Assembly (NCBI RefSeq): GCF_007990755.1
Contig: NZ_BJXA01000031.1
Coordinates: forward strand, 29,256-93,255
Source: Nocardia ninae NBRC 108245
GTDB taxonomy: Bacteria > Actinomycetota > Actinomycetes > Mycobacteriales > Mycobacteriaceae
DNA: 64,000 nucleotides
Direction of reading: 5' to 3'
The translations under genes were made by a program, and so were the position numbers. Positions 41,714-51,922 of the stretch are shown here, in pieces (within the stretch, counting starts at the first letter, position 1; each line of letters starts with the position of its first letter). Under the pieces are notes generated by a model. It worked only from the letters and a program-made list of their open reading frames with translations. It had not been told where the DNA came from and made no database searches.

Positions 41714-42934
41714 TTGGCGATCAAAGTGGAGACGGTGCGGGGGTATGTGCTCGAGGAACTCCTGGCGAGGCTCTTGCAGGACAACGGCTATCGGCTCCTC
41801 GTCGCGGCAGATCAGGACCGAGAGGCGCTGAAAGACAGCGGAAGAGGCTTGCTGGTCCGCGGGCGCGGCACGAACCACCAAGTCGATGTGCTCGGCGAAC
41901 TGGATCTGCCGCTACCGTTCTCGCTGCCGCTGCGCCTATTCGTCGAAGCCAAGCATCGGAGTGACCGCACGGGAATCGAGGTCGCGCGAAATGCCTACGG
42001 AACCATCCGTGATGTAAACGAGTACTACAGCACGCAGACACCCGGGGCCTATCACATCCCGATGAAGCGCTACCAATACCAGTACGCCCTGTTCTCAGCC
42101 AGCGGGTTCACCAAGCCGGCGCAGGAATATGCTCTAGCACAGCAGATCTCGTTGATCGACCTGTCGAATCCGGGTTTCGATGCGCTCTTGGCCGCCGCCG
42201 ATGACATCGCCACCGGGATCGTAGACCTGGCCACGCAGGCCGAGCTCGCTTCGCTCCCGTTGAATCAAATTCGGCACGCACTCCGCCACACCTTGGGCAC
42301 CTGGCCGGCCAACGTCGACGACGACGATTTCCCCGACCTCGCCGCCCACATCCACCAGATGCGTGGGTACGCCGGGGAATCGGCCTTCCCGGCCCCTACC
42401 TTCGGCCTCGCCGTCGCTGACGACAGGGAACTGGCCGGGCTGAACGTGGCGCGACTGCGCGACGAAATATACGACGAGTACTACGTGTACGACGCGGACT
42501 CGCCGTCTGCGCGCGAACTGCCGATCGATCGGCTGGCAGCAATCATGGCCCGGCTCGGTGAAGTCACATTGGACGACCTGGTCCTCGGCTTCCCCTCCGC
42601 GCCATTCGTTCTCGTGCTGCTGGTCGACAACCGCGCAGCGTTCGCCGAGTACGTCGAGGACCCGTCCACCACTGAAATCTGGGTGAACTTCGAGTATCCC
42701 CGTGACCGCCGTGACAACCGGCCGCTCAGCCGGGACTGGGAGATCGTGCCCGTCGATCCCGGAGCCGGCTTCCGGCTCAGCTTTACGCTTCCGGCCATCC
42801 TCGACGACTGGATGCGCAACGGTCAGGTGCCCACTTGGAGCCTGCGGGAGGCCAAGGCCAGCCTGTTCTCATCGATCGCGATTGTGCTCGGCGGCCGCGT
42901 CGTGCGCCTGCTGTACCGGCCGCATCGCGGCTGA
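41714..42934 (+). CDS. PD-(D/E)xK restriction-endonuclease-like protein
   Basis: 406 residues. The N-terminal 75 fit an Mrr-type nuclease: VRGYVLEELLARLLQDNGYRL, then Asp in NHQVDVLGEL and Glu-x-Lys in LRLFVEAKHRSD, giving the D...ExK triad. The rest (FDALLAAADDIATGIVDLA and beyond) is unrecognised and may bind DNA or a partner. TTG 41714 is well supported by GGAGGGG six bases upstream. It diverges from the helicase/DarT/ARH operon and may be a separate or auxiliary defence gene. A strong hairpin follows. Confidence 0.7.
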   Translation: MAIKVETVRGYVLEELLARLLQDNGYRLLVAADQDREALKDSGRGLLVRGRGTNHQVDVLGELDLPLPFSLPLRLFVEAKHRSDRTGIEVARNAYGTIRDVNEYYSTQTPGAYHIPMKRYQYQYALFSASGFTKPAQEYALAQQISLIDLSNPGFDALLAAADDIATGIVDLATQAELASLPLNQIRHALRHTLGTWPANVDDDDFPDLAAHIHQMRGYAGESAFPAPTFGLAVADDRELAGLNVARLRDEIYDEYYVYDADSPSARELPIDRLAAIMARLGEVTLDDLVLGFPSAPFVLVLLVDNRAAFAEYVEDPSTTEIWVNFEYPRDRRDNRPLSRDWEIVPVDPGAGFRLSFTLPAILDDWMRNGQVPTWSLREAKASLFSSIAIVLGGRVVRLLYRPHRG

Positions 42935-42937
42935 CCC

Positions 42938-42967
42938 CCCCGTAGATACCTCGTGGCATCTACGGGG
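42938..42967. terminator. Hairpin terminator between the nuclease gene and tRNA-Val
   Basis: CCCCGTAGAT (42938-42947) pairs perfectly with ATCTACGGGG (42958-42967); inner CC/GG pairs leave a TCGT loop. It starts four bases after the nuclease stop and lies 11 bases beyond the tRNA 3' end, so it can serve both transcripts. Confidence 0.8.
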
Positions 42968-42977
42968 ATAGAGAGGG

Positions 42978-43049
42978 TGGGCGCACGCGGGATTGAACCG
43001 CGGACCGCTGGTGTGTAAAACCAGAGCTCTACCGCTGAGCTATACGCCC
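42978..43049 (-). tRNA. tRNA-Val (anticodon TAC)
   Basis: The minus strand folds as a 72-base tRNA: acceptor GGGCGTA/TGCGCCC (one G-T), D-arm GCTC-AGCGGTA-GAGC, anticodon stem CTGGT/ACCAG with loop TTTACAC (anticodon TAC, Val codon GTA), T-arm CGCGG-TTCAATC-CCGCG. Discriminator A; CCA is not encoded in full. Its 3' end faces the defence island, as seen for integration-prone tRNA genes. Confidence 0.95.
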
Positions 43050-43067
43050 TTGTCGTTACCGACCGGG

Positions 43068-43532
43068 TTATGAATCTAGCGCGGTGAGCGCTTTCTCCCA
43101 AGCCGCCTGGTCACGGGGCTCTCCGGGCCCGTTCATCTCGGCGAACCGGATGTATCCGGTGCGGTCGACGACGAAGGTGCCCCGGTTGGGGTAGCCGGAT
43201 TTTTCGTTGAAGACACCATAGGCCTGGGCTACGGCGCCGTGCGGCCAGAAGTCGGACAGCAGGGGGAAGGTGTATCCCTGTTCGGCGGCCCAGATCTTGT
43301 GGGTGGGCGGCGGGCCGACGGAGATGGCGAGGATCTCCGCGTTGTCGTTCTGGAACTTGGGGAGTTCGTCGCGCACCTTGCACAGTTCACCTTGGCAGAT
43401 GCCGGTGAAGGCGAGCGGGTAGAAGACGATGAGGACGTTCTTCTTGCCGTGGTAGTCCGACAGGCTGACGTCCTGGTTGTTCTGATCCTTGAGCGTGAAA
43501 TCCGGCGCGACCGTGCCAACTTCGAGCGGCAT
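43068..43532 (-). CDS. ahpE: AhpE-type 1-Cys peroxiredoxin
   Basis: 154 residues. Peroxidatic Cys in FYPLAFTGICQGELCKVRDE, with PDFTLKDQNNQDVSL before and GTFVVDRTGYIRF after. Matches mycobacterial AhpE, which reduces peroxides and peroxynitrite using mycothiol-linked partners. ATG 43532. It is 18 bases from the tRNA and downstream of the DUF3052 gene, in the same order as in mycobacteria. Confidence 0.93.
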   Translation of the reverse strand: MPLEVGTVAPDFTLKDQNNQDVSLSDYHGKKNVLIVFYPLAFTGICQGELCKVRDELPKFQNDNAEILAISVGPPPTHKIWAAEQGYTFPLLSDFWPHGAVAQAYGVFNEKSGYPNRGTFVVDRTGYIRFAEMNGPGEPRDQAAWEKALTALDS

Positions 43533-43607
43533 CGCAAATCCTCCATCGTGTCGGGTTTCCGCCGGGCGGCACGATCACCGCCCGGCGACACCATAGCGAA
43601 AGGTAGG

Positions 43608-44030
43608 TCAGCGCTGCTTCGAGGGCGCCTTCGGTTGGACCAGGCGGCTGCCCGCCCAGGTACCCAGGCTGATCGCCGAGGTCTGAGTCAGACCGGCGGT
43701 GGGTGCGGATTCAGCGATTTCGCTTGGTTCGACATGGCCTGGATGTCCGGTCTTGGGCGTGAGTACCCAGACGAAGCCTTCGTCGGCAAGCGGACCGATC
43801 GCATCCATCAGTGCGTCGACCAGATCACCGTCCCCGTCACGCCACCAGAGCAGCACGACGTCGACTACTTCATCGGAATCCTCGTCGACAAGGTCGCTGC
43901 CGATGGATTCCTCGACGTCGGCTCGCAAGTCGTCGTCGACGTCCTCGTCCCAGCCCAATTCCTGGACAACCAAGCCGTGTGTAATGCCAAGCTTCTGAGC
44001 GTAGTTCTGCGCGTCCGCCGCGGCGACCAC
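43608..44030 (-). CDS. DUF3052 protein
   Basis: 140 residues: DAQNYAQKLGITHGLVVQELGWDEDVDDDL, an acidic strip, VVLLWWRDGDGDLVDALMDA and VWVLTPKTGHPGHVEPSEI. Actinobacterial DUF3052, function unknown, conserved beside ahpE and aceE. GTG 44030 was chosen because GAGGAGG lies 8 bases upstream; a longer frame from 44078 would include the ribosome site. Confidence 0.87.
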   Translation of the reverse strand: MVAAADAQNYAQKLGITHGLVVQELGWDEDVDDDLRADVEESIGSDLVDEDSDEVVDVVLLWWRDGDGDLVDALMDAIGPLADEGFVWVLTPKTGHPGHVEPSEIAESAPTAGLTQTSAISLGTWAGSRLVQPKAPSKQR

Positions 44031-44156
44031 GGTGGTGTCCTCCTCAACTCCCGACAATAGGTAGTTGCAAGCGAACATGGTTATGGCCGCCAGCGCAAGC
44101 CGATCCGAAGAAAATGGCCCGGAATGTCGCGTGACAATGTTGTGTCACGGACCGTT

Positions 44157-44714
44157 TCAGCGCTTCGGGCAGGCGTCTCGGACGGCGTTGCGTGCGTCGT
44201 TGACCCGCCTACTTGCCTCGTTGAGCGGCCCGACGGGCGCGGTGTAGGTCATCCGGCGGGTCTCGCCGGAGAGCGCCCGAGCCGCTGTGACGTAATCGGT
44301 AAATTTTGTGGCCAACTCGCCGGGCAGCGAGTCCTTGGCGGTGTTGACTCCGGTCTCCACCTTGTTCGCGGCGTCATCCAGGGTTGACGCGGCAAGCTCG
44401 CGCTTGGCGGCGTAGTCGGGTGCGTTGGCGTCGTGCGCGTCGACGAATTCGTTGTACTTGGAGACCCCGACACCGGTGGTGGTCGGGAACTGGCTGCAGT
44501 TGTCGGTGATCGCCTTCGTCTGCGCCGCAGCGCGCTTGGACGAGGTTGCCGCGGCCGACGAGGCCGCTGCCTCGGTCTTGTAGGCCGCTAGATCTGCGGT
44601 GTTGGGATTGGCTGTGCCCTCGACCCGGTTCGCGCAACCGGCCACGACCAAGCCGACGACGACCGCTCCGGTCGCGCACACCAATCCGAACCCGCGCGGG
44701 TCCAGCGTCTTCAT
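44157..44714 (-). CDS. Putative lipoprotein
   Basis: 185 residues. Lipobox VVAGC (Cys about 27) after a hydrophobic leader (LVCATGAVVVGLVVAG), then an Ala/Ser/Lys-rich helical domain with NCSQFPTTTGVGVSKYNEFVDAHD and a closing DACPKR. No enzyme motif. Its position next to aceE matches a conserved hypothetical in mycobacteria. ATG 44714. Confidence 0.82.
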   Translation of the reverse strand: MKTLDPRGFGLVCATGAVVVGLVVAGCANRVEGTANPNTADLAAYKTEAAASSAAATSSKRAAAQTKAITDNCSQFPTTTGVGVSKYNEFVDAHDANAPDYAAKRELAASTLDDAANKVETGVNTAKDSLPGELATKFTDYVTAARALSGETRRMTYTAPVGPLNEASRRVNDARNAVRDACPKR

Positions 44715-44948
44715 CGTCCTCCCGTATGACGTGCGCCTCGCCGGCGCTCGAAAACTACAGCGGCCTGGGCTCATGTTGCCCAGCGCACGGTACTGGATTT
44801 CCTGCTGACATGATGACCTGGGGCACACCATCGGCAAGGATGGAGGGTGCGCCCCGACCTTACGTAAACGAGTGGTACGCAAACCCACGCGAATCCACTC
44901 GGGGATACCGACGCTATCCGCATGTCCACCCCTGTACGAGGAGCAGAT

Positions 44949-47855
44949 TTGACCGACCTGATCCACTCTTCCGCTCCAGCGCAACCCGCTGGATCCGACT
45001 CCGCCGCTCCGGCCGGGCGCGATCCGAACGGATCGATCGCCCAGCCGACCGAGCGTGTTCGGGTTATCCGCGAAGGGGTGGCGTCCTACCTACCGGACAT
45101 CGACCCGGAGGAAACCAGCGAATGGCTCGAGTCGTTCGATGAAATGCTCGATCGTGAGGGCCCCGGCCGAGCGCGTTACCTCATGCTCCGTTTGCTGGAG
45201 CGGGCCGGTGAACGCCGTGTCGCCATCCCCGCGTTGACGTCTACCGACTACGTCAACACCATCCCCACCGAGAACGAGCCGTGGTTCCCCGGCGACGAGG
45301 AGGTGGAGCGGCGCTTCCGCGCCTGGATCCGCTGGAACGCCGCGATCATGGTGCATCGCGCCCAGCGCCCCGGCATCGGTGTGGGCGGCCACATTTCGAC
45401 CTACGCGTCCTCGGCGGCGCTGTACGAGGTCGGCTTCAACCACTTCTTCCGCGGCAAGGATCATTCCGGCGGTGGCGATTCGATCTTCATCCAGGGTCAC
45501 GCCTCGCCGGGTATCTACGCGCGGGCCTTCCTCGAGGGCAGGCTCGGTACCGACCGGCTCGACGGCTTCCGGCAGGAGTACAGCCACGGCGGCCCCGGCC
45601 ACGGGGTGCCTTCGTACCCGCACCCGCGGTTGATGTCGGACTTCTGGGAGTTCCCGACGGTGTCCATGGGCCTCGGCCCGATGAACGCCATCTACCAGGC
45701 GCGGTTCAACCACTACCTGCACGACCGCGGCATCAAGGACACCTCCGATCAGCACGTGTGGGCGTTCCTCGGCGACGGCGAGATGGACGAGCCGGAGTCG
45801 CGCGGGCTCGCGCACGTCGCGGCGCTGGAGGGCCTGGACAACCTGACCTTCGTGGTCAACTGCAACCTGCAGCGGCTCGATGGCCCGGTTCGCGGCAACG
45901 GCAAGATCATCCAGGAGCTGGAGTCGTTCTTCCGCGGCGCGGGCTGGAACGTCATCAAGGTGATCTGGGGCCGTGAGTGGGACGCGCTGCTCGGCGCGGA
46001 TCGCGATGGCGCGCTGGTGAATCTGATGAACACCACCGCCGACGGCGACTACCAGACCTACAAGGCCAACGACGGCGCCTACGTCCGCGACCACTTCTTC
46101 GGCCGCGACCCGCGCACCAAGGCGCTCGTGCAGGACCTGTCCGATCAGGACATCTGGAACCTCAAGCGCGGCGGCCACGACTACCGCAAGGTGTACGCCG
46201 CCTACGCGGCCGCGATGGCGCACAAGGGTCAGCCGACGGTGATCCTGGCCAAGACGATCAAGGGCTACACCCTCGGCAAGCACTTCGAGGGCCGCAACGC
46301 CACGCACCAGATGAAGAAGCTGACCCTGCAGGACCTCAAGGACTTCCGTGACCTGCAGCGGATTCCGATCAGCGACGCCGAGCTGGAGAAGGATCCGTAC
46401 CTGCCCCCGTACTACCACCCGGGCATGGAGTCGCGCGAGATCCAGTACATGCTCGATCGCCGCAAGGCGCTCGGCGGGTTCCTGCCCGAACGGCGCACCA
46501 CGGCGAAGCCGCTGCAACTGCCTGGCGACGAGGCGTACAAGTCGGTGCGCAAGGGATCGGGCAAGCAGAGCGTGGCCACCACCATGGCGCTGGTGCGGCT
46601 GATGAAGGAGCTGCTGCGGGACAAGGAGATCGGCAAGCGGATCGTCCCGATCATTCCCGACGAGGCCCGCACGTTCGGTATGGACTCGTGGTTCCCTTCG
46701 TTGAAGATCTACAACCGCAACGGCCAGTTGTACACATCGGTCGACGCCGAGTTGATGCTTGCCTACAAAGAGAGCGCCGTCGGGCAGATCCTGCACGAGG
46801 GCATCAACGAGGCAGGCTCGACCGCGTCGTTCACCGCGGTGGGTACCTCGTACTCGACGCACGGCGAGCCGATGATCCCGCTGTACATCTTCTACTCGAT
46901 GTTCGGTTTCCAGCGCACCGGCGACGGCCTGTGGGCCGCCGCGGACCAGCTGGCGCGCGGCTTCGTACTCGGCGCAACCGCGGGGCGAACCACGCTCACC
47001 GGTGAGGGGCTCCAGCACAACGACGGCCATTCGCTGCTGCTCGCCTCCACCAATCCGGCTGTGGTGACCTACGATCCGGCGTTCTCCTTCGAGATCGCGC
47101 ACATCATCCGGGACGGCCTGCGCCGGATGTACGGCGGCGGCACCCCGGAACCGAGTCCGTACGCGCTGCCGGGCACCGACACCCGCAAGGCGGACGGCGG
47201 CTTCGGCGGCGAGGACATTTTCTACTACATCACCCTCTACAACGAGCCGTACCAGCAGCCCGCCGAGCCGGAAGACGTCGACATCGCCGGCTTGCTCAAG
47301 GGTCTCTACCTGTACAAGCGCGGGGGAGAGGGTGACGTGCGCGCCCAGATCATGGTCTCCGGCGTCACCGTGCCGGACGGCCTGCGCGCACAGGCGCTGC
47401 TCGCCGAGGACTGGGGCGTGCAGGCCGATGTCTGGTCGGTGACCTCGTGGGGCGAGCTCCGCAAGGAGGCGCTGAGCCGGGAGATCGCCGCACTGCGTTA
47501 CCCCGACGAGGATCACGGCGTCCCGTACGTCACCGAGGCGCTGTCCGGCGTCGAGGGCCCGTACGTCGCCGCGACCGACTGGATGCGTGCGGTGCCGGAC
47601 CAGGTGCGCAAGTGGGTCCCGGGCGACTTCATCACACTCGGCACCGACGGCTTCGGGTTCTCCGACACCAGGGCCGCCGCTCGTCGCGTGTTCAATGTCG
47701 ACGCGCAATCGATCGTGGTGGCAGCCCTTTCGGGCCTCGCCAAGGCCGGAAAGATCGACGGTGCCAAGGTGATCGAGGCGGCGACCAAGTACCGCATCGA
47801 TGACGTCGACGCCGCGCCGAAGAACGCGTCGAGTTCCGATGGAGACGGCGAGTAG
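44949..47855 (+). CDS. aceE: Pyruvate dehydrogenase E1 component (homodimeric)
   Basis: About 968 residues, nearly identical in layout to mycobacterial Ace[42 protein letters not shown], the ThDP/Mg motif [14 protein letters not shown]...[16 protein letters not shown] and the pyrimidine-domain [17 protein letters not shown]. It decarboxylates pyruvate for the PDH complex. TTG 44949 has GAGGAG five bases upstream and is preferred; ATG 44922 is possible. mabR follows after 11 bases, so carbon supply to acetyl-CoA and lipid synthesis are linked in one direction. Confidence 0.96.
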   Translation: MTDLIHSSAPAQPAGSDSAAPAGRDPNGSIAQPTERVRVIREGVASYLPDIDPEETSEWLESFDEMLDREGPGRARYLMLRLLERAGERRVAIPALTSTDYVNTIPTENEPWFPGDEEVERRFRAWIRWNAAIMVHRAQRPGIGVGGHISTYASSAALYEVGFNHFFRGKDHSGGGDSIFIQGHASPGIYARAFLEGRLGTDRLDGFRQEYSHGGPGHGVPSYPHPRLMSDFWEFPTVSMGLGPMNAIYQARFNHYLHDRGIKDTSDQHVWAFLGDGEMDEPESRGLAHVAALEGLDNLTFVVNCNLQRLDGPVRGNGKIIQELESFFRGAGWNVIKVIWGREWDALLGADRDGALVNLMNTTADGDYQTYKANDGAYVRDHFFGRDPRTKALVQDLSDQDIWNLKRGGHDYRKVYAAYAAAMAHKGQPTVILAKTIKGYTLGKHFEGRNATHQMKKLTLQDLKDFRDLQRIPISDAELEKDPYLPPYYHPGMESREIQYMLDRRKALGGFLPERRTTAKPLQLPGDEAYKSVRKGSGKQSVATTMALVRLMKELLRDKEIGKRIVPIIPDEARTFGMDSWFPSLKIYNRNGQLYTSVDAELMLAYKESAVGQILHEGINEAGSTASFTAVGTSYSTHGEPMIPLYIFYSMFGFQRTGDGLWAAADQLARGFVLGATAGRTTLTGEGLQHNDGHSLLLASTNPAVVTYDPAFSFEIAHIIRDGLRRMYGGGTPEPSPYALPGTDTRKADGGFGGEDIFYYITLYNEPYQQPAEPEDVDIAGLLKGLYLYKRGGEGDVRAQIMVSGVTVPDGLRAQALLAEDWGVQADVWSVTSWGELRKEALSREIAALRYPDEDHGVPYVTEALSGVEGPYVAATDWMRAVPDQVRKWVPGDFITLGTDGFGFSDTRAAARRVFNVDAQSIVVAALSGLAKAGKIDGAKVIEAATKYRIDDVDAAPKNASSSDGDGE

Positions 47856-47866
47856 CGGACGATTGA

Positions 47867-49201
47867 ATGGTGGACCGTAAACCGCCGCGGCCGCGACGGA
47901 TCTCCGAGGGCTCTTCCGAGCACGAGGTGTATCTGCCGACGGGCGCGCTCTCCCCGAACCGGCAAACCCGCGACCCACTCCCGGACACGCTGCTCAAACG
48001 CGTGAAGCAGTTCTCCGGACGCCTCTCGACGGAGGCGGTCGGGTCGATGCAGGATCGGTTGCCGTTCTTCGCCGATCTGGATGCCGCGCAACGCGCCGGT
48101 GTCCAGATGCTGGTGCAGACCGCGGTGGTGAACTTCCTCGAATGGCTGCAGGACCCGGATAGCGATATCCGGTTCAGTCTCGATGCGTTCCAGGTGATTC
48201 CGCAGGATCTGGCGCGGCGGCTGACGCTGCGCCAGACCGTGGACATGGTCCGGGTGGCCATGGAGTTCTTCGAACAGTGGCTGCCCGCGCTGGCGCGCAA
48301 CGATCGGCAGCTGGTCGCGCTCACCGAGGCGGTGTTGCGGTACGGGCGTGAGCTCGGCTTCGCCGCCGCCTCGGTGTACGCGAGCGCCGCCGAATCGCGC
48401 GGCGCGTGGGACACCCGGCTGGAGGCGCTTGTCGTCGACGCCGTGGTGCGTGGCGACACCGGTCCGGACATGCTGTCGCGGGCCGCCACGTTGAACTGGG
48501 ACGCCACCGCACCGGCCACCGTGCTGGTCGGCACACCGCCCGGCGAACAGGGTGTGTCGTCGGTGGGTTCGGTGCATGCCATCGCGGCACGGCACGGCCG
48601 GGCCGCACTCGCGGTAGTACAGGGCACCCGGCTGGTGATGGTGGTGAGCGGTCACCTCGGGGAGTCCTCTTATATATCGCCGTTTCTCGCGGACCTGCTG
48701 GCCGAGGTCTTCTCCGATGGCCCCGTGGTGATCGGCCCGACCACTCGCACGCTGGGTGCCGCGCACGCCAGCGCGGTCGAGGCCTTGGCCGGTATGGAGG
48801 CCGTGGTGGGCTGGCGGGGCGCGCCACGCCCGGTGCATGCAACCGAATTGCTGCCCGAACGCGCGTTGCTCGGCGATCGAGCTGCGATCGACGCGTTGAA
48901 CGAGTATCTTGTCCTTCCGTTGGCCTCGGCGGGATCGTCACTGGCGGACACCCTCGAGGCCTATCTGGATTGCGGTGGAGCGGTCGAGACGTGTGCGCGT
49001 CAGTTGTACGTCCATCCAAATACCGTTCGCTACCGCCTCAAACGGATTGCCGAAATCACGGGTCGTGATCCGATGAACCCGCGGGACGCGTATGTGCTCC
49101 GGATCGCCGCAACAGTGGGTCGTTTGACACGAACCCGTAACGAAACGTCAACACCAACCCCAGAGGCCACTCATTTCGCATCGGGCGGCGAGGGCCTGTA
49201 A
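47867..49201 (+). CDS. mabR: PucR-type FAS-II regulator MabR
   Basis: 444 residues. A long N-terminal sensor (FFADLDAAQRAGVQMLVQTAVVNFLEWLQD), a GGDEF-like middle and a C-terminal PucR HTH (LADTLEAYLDCGGAVETCARQLYVHPNTVRYRLKRI). Corresponds in sequence type and position (aceE-mabR-fabD) to Rv2242/MabR, which binds upstream of fabD and controls FAS-II. A matching operator lies in the gap behind it. Orthology is inferred from synteny and motif. Confidence 0.88.
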   Translation: MVDRKPPRPRRISEGSSEHEVYLPTGALSPNRQTRDPLPDTLLKRVKQFSGRLSTEAVGSMQDRLPFFADLDAAQRAGVQMLVQTAVVNFLEWLQDPDSDIRFSLDAFQVIPQDLARRLTLRQTVDMVRVAMEFFEQWLPALARNDRQLVALTEAVLRYGRELGFAAASVYASAAESRGAWDTRLEALVVDAVVRGDTGPDMLSRAATLNWDATAPATVLVGTPPGEQGVSSVGSVHAIAARHGRAALAVVQGTRLVMVVSGHLGESSYISPFLADLLAEVFSDGPVVIGPTTRTLGAAHASAVEALAGMEAVVGWRGAPRPVHATELLPERALLGDRAAIDALNEYLVLPLASAGSSLADTLEAYLDCGGAVETCARQLYVHPNTVRYRLKRIAEITGRDPMNPRDAYVLRIAATVGRLTRTRNETSTPTPEATHFASGGEGL

Positions 49202-49242
49202 CGGAATCCCTGGCTTGTTCGATCCGGACGACTCACGTGGCC

Positions 49243-49263
49243 TTTTGTGGGACTCCCACAAAA
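49243..49263. promoter_or_regulatory. MabR operator in the fabD promoter
   Basis: TTTTGT-N9-ACAAAA, with N9 GGGACTCCC, gives a perfect 9-bp dyad (49243-49251 and 49255-49263). I recall this exact spaced motif as the MabR recognition element upstream of FAS-II. It lies 67 bases before the fabD start. Confidence 0.82.
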
Positions 49264-49329
49264 CGCGAGGGCAAGCTTCATTCGCGTCGACATCTCCTGC
49301 GAGGCGCCTCACAGTGTTCTCTTAGGGGT

Positions 49330-50244
49330 GTGATCGCGTTGTTCGCCCCTGGACAGGGGTCCCAGACTCCCGGCATGCTCGCGCCTTGGCTCGATCTCCC
49401 TGGCGCGACTGACCGGCTTATCCTTTGGTCCATGGCCTCCGGCCTGGATCTCGTTCGCCTCGGCACCACCGCGACGGCGGAAGAGATTACCGATACCGCC
49501 GTGACCCAGCCGCTCGTCGTGGCCGCCGCGTTGCTCGCCTACGCGGAAATCCCCACGGATTCACTTCCGGCCGCTACCATCGTCGCCGGGCACTCGGTCG
49601 GTGAACTCGCCGCCGCCGCCGTCGCCGGGGTCATCTCCCCGGATGACGCGGTGAAGTTGGCCGCCATCCGCGGAGCGGAGATGGCCAAGGCGTGCGCGTT
49701 GGAACCGACCGGCATGTCCGCGGTGCTCGGTGGCGATGAGGCCACCGTGCTCGCTCGGCTCGCGGAACTCGATCTCATTCCGGCCAACCGCAACGCGGCG
49801 GGCCAGATCGTGGCCGCAGGCCGGTTGGACGCGCTGGCGGAACTCGCCGCGAACCCGCCGGAGAAGGCGCGGGTTCGCGCGTTGCCCGTCGCGGGTGCTT
49901 TCCACACCGCGTACATGGCACCGGCCCAGGAGGCTGTGACCGATGCCATAGCGCAGATCGTGCCGAACGACCCGACCAGGACTTTGCTGTCGAACTTCGA
50001 TGGCAAGCCGGTTTCCTCGGGACGCGACGCGGTCGCCAAGCTTGCTGCTCAGGTCACCCGGCCCGTTCGCTGGGACCTGTGCACCCAAACCGTAAGGCAG
50101 GCAGAGGTTTCCATGGTGGCGGAGTTGCCGCCGGCGGGCACCCTGGTCGGCATTGCGAAACGGGAACTGAAGGGCACGCGCACCTTGGCCCTGAAGACCC
50201 CGGAAGACCTCCCCGCGTTGGCCGGAGTCAGCATCTCCGGCTAG
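49330..50244 (+). CDS. fabD: Malonyl-CoA:ACP transacylase
   Basis: 304 residues. FAPGQGSQ near the start, the nucleophile Ser in VAGHSVGELAAAAVAG, catalytic His in PVAGAFHTAYMAPA and a late Gln/Arg-binding region. It loads malonyl onto the FAS-II carrier protein. GTG 49330 was chosen as the start of the conserved strand (VIALFAPGQGSQ). First gene of the FAS-II operon, under the MabR operator. Confidence 0.95.
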   Translation: MIALFAPGQGSQTPGMLAPWLDLPGATDRLILWSMASGLDLVRLGTTATAEEITDTAVTQPLVVAAALLAYAEIPTDSLPAATIVAGHSVGELAAAAVAGVISPDDAVKLAAIRGAEMAKACALEPTGMSAVLGGDEATVLARLAELDLIPANRNAAGQIVAAGRLDALAELAANPPEKARVRALPVAGAFHTAYMAPAQEAVTDAIAQIVPNDPTRTLLSNFDGKPVSSGRDAVAKLAAQVTRPVRWDLCTQTVRQAEVSMVAELPPAGTLVGIAKRELKGTRTLALKTPEDLPALAGVSISG

Positions 50245-50361
50245 CTTTCCTGCGCGGCCATGCATCGATATGCACGGCTGTGACCGAGCGGACGTAACCA
50301 TCGTCCGTCTCGTTCCGAAAACAGTACGAGCCCTACAAAGAACCAAGAAGGGAGCCACGAA

Positions 50362-50661
50362 GTGGCCGCTCTGACCCAGGAACAAATCGTCGAGGAACTC
50401 GGCAAGATCATCGAAGAGGTGACGGGTATCGAACCCTCCGAGGTGACGATCGAGAAGTCCTTCGTCGATGACCTGGACATCGACTCGCTGTCCATGGTCG
50501 AGATCGCGGTGCAGACCGAGGACAAGTACGGCGTGAAGATCCCGGACGAGGATCTGGCCAGCCTGAAGACGGTCGGCGACGCTGTCGGCTACATCCAGAA
50601 GCTCGAGGCCGAGAACGCTGACGCGGCCGCGGAGCTCAAGGCCAAGTTCGACGCCGAGTAG
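50362..50661 (+). CDS. acpM: Meromycolate-extension acyl carrier protein
   Basis: 99 residues. Phosphopantetheine Ser in [16 protein letters not shown]. The helical acidic core plus a C-terminal tail ([20 protein letters not shown]) matches AcpM, which is longer than ordinary ACP. It carries growing acyl chains for FAS-II. GTG 50362 follows AAGGGAG. Confidence 0.95.
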   Translation: MAALTQEQIVEELGKIIEEVTGIEPSEVTIEKSFVDDLDIDSLSMVEIAVQTEDKYGVKIPDEDLASLKTVGDAVGYIQKLEAENADAAAELKAKFDAE

Positions 50662-50671
50662 GGCCGACACT

Positions 50672-51922
50672 GTGACCACTCCTTCCACTTTGAACGGGAA
50701 TTTCCCCAACGTCGTCGTCACTAGCCTGGCGGCGACCACGTCGATCGCTGGTGATGTCGATGCGACGTGGAAGGGACTCCTCAACGGCGAGAGCGGTATC
50801 GACGTTCTCGAGGATTCCTTCGTCGAGGAATACGACCTTCCGGTCCGCATCGGCGGCCACCTGAAGGTTCGGCCCGAGACCCTGCTGACCCGAGTCGAGT
50901 GCCGGCGCATGGCGTACGTCGAGCAGCTCGCGACCGTTCTCGGTCGCGAAGTCTGGCGTAACGCAGGCAGCCCGGAGGTCGACCCGGAACGGCTGGGTGT
51001 GGCCATCGGCACCGGGTTGGGTGGCGGCGACGCCCTCATCGACTCGGTGGACAAGCTGAAGAGCGGTGGCTATCGCAAGATTTCGCCGTTGGCTGTGCAG
51101 ATGGTCATGCCGAACGGTCCTTCGGCCGTTGTCGGCCTCGAATTGAAGGCCAGGGCAGGAGTGGTCACTCCGGTCTCGGCATGCTCATCCGGCTCCGAGG
51201 CCATCGCCAACGCATGGCGGATGATCGTCATGGGCGATGCGGACATGGTCGTCACCGGTGGCGTCGAGGGTTACATCGACGCGGTGCCGATCGCGGCATT
51301 CAGCATGATGCGTGCCATGAGCACCCGCAACGACGATCCGAAGGGTGCCTCGCGTCCGTTCGACAAGGATCGCGACGGTTTCGTCTTCGGTGAGGCGGGT
51401 GCCCTGATGGTCGTCGAGACCGAGGAGCACGCCAAGGCCCGTGGCGCCACCATCCACGCTCGCCTGCTGGGTGCCGGCATCACCTCCGATGGCTTCCACC
51501 TCGTCGCGCCCGCCCCCGATGGCGTCGGTGCGGCACGGGCGATGACCCGCGCGATGCAGACCGCTGGTCTGACCGCGAAGGACATCACCCACGTCAATGC
51601 CCATGCGACCGCGACCCCGATCGGCGATACCGCCGAAGCGAACGCGATCAACCTGGCGATTGGCAAGCACGCTTCGGTGTACGCCCCGAAATCCGCGCTG
51701 GGACACTCGATCGGCGCCGTCGGCGCGCTCGAGTCCGTGCTCACTGTGCTCAGCATCCGGGACGGCATCGTCCCGCCGACGCTGAACCTGGAGAACCAGG
51801 ATCCGGCCATCGATCTGGACGTGGTTCACGGCGAGGCACGCCGCCAGGAGATCGAGTACGCGATCAACAACTCCTTCGGTTTCGGTGGGCACAATGTCGC
51901 GCTCGCCTTCGGTCGGGCATAG
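50672..51922 (+). CDS. kasA: Beta-ketoacyl-ACP synthase (KasA type)
   Basis: 416 residues. Cys-His-His triad: [23 protein letters not shown] and [15 protein letters not shown], plus [10 protein letters not shown]. It condenses malonyl-ACP with acyl-ACP in chain elongation. GTG start 10 bases after acpM. Mycobacteria have kasB next; here accD6 follows after 124 bases, so only one condensing enzyme is present in the operon. Confidence 0.94.
   Translation: MTTPSTLNGNFPNVVVTSLAATTSIAGDVDATWKGLLNGESGIDVLEDSFVEEYDLPVRIGGHLKVRPETLLTRVECRRMAYVEQLATVLGREVWRNAGSPEVDPERLGVAIGTGLGGGDALIDSVDKLKSGGYRKISPLAVQMVMPNGPSAVVGLELKARAGVVTPVSACSSGSEAIANAWRMIVMGDADMVVTGGVEGYIDAVPIAAFSMMRAMSTRNDDPKGASRPFDKDRDGFVFGEAGALMVVETEEHAKARGATIHARLLGAGITSDGFHLVAPAPDGVGAARAMTRAMQTAGLTAKDITHVNAHATATPIGDTAEANAINLAIGKHASVYAPKSALGHSIGAVGALESVLTVLSIRDGIVPPTLNLENQDPAIDLDVVHGEARRQEIEYAINNSFGFGGHNVALAFGRA

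Noticed and set aside
37372-42977. Attachment-site copy of the tRNA-Val 3' end
   Set aside because: I looked for the T-arm/acceptor sequence within the island and saw no second copy; integrase also absent.
45090-47978. Long open frame antisense to aceE
   Set aside because: It mirrors the codon positions of a clear core gene in GC-rich DNA; the translation is Arg/Val/Leu-rich without motifs.
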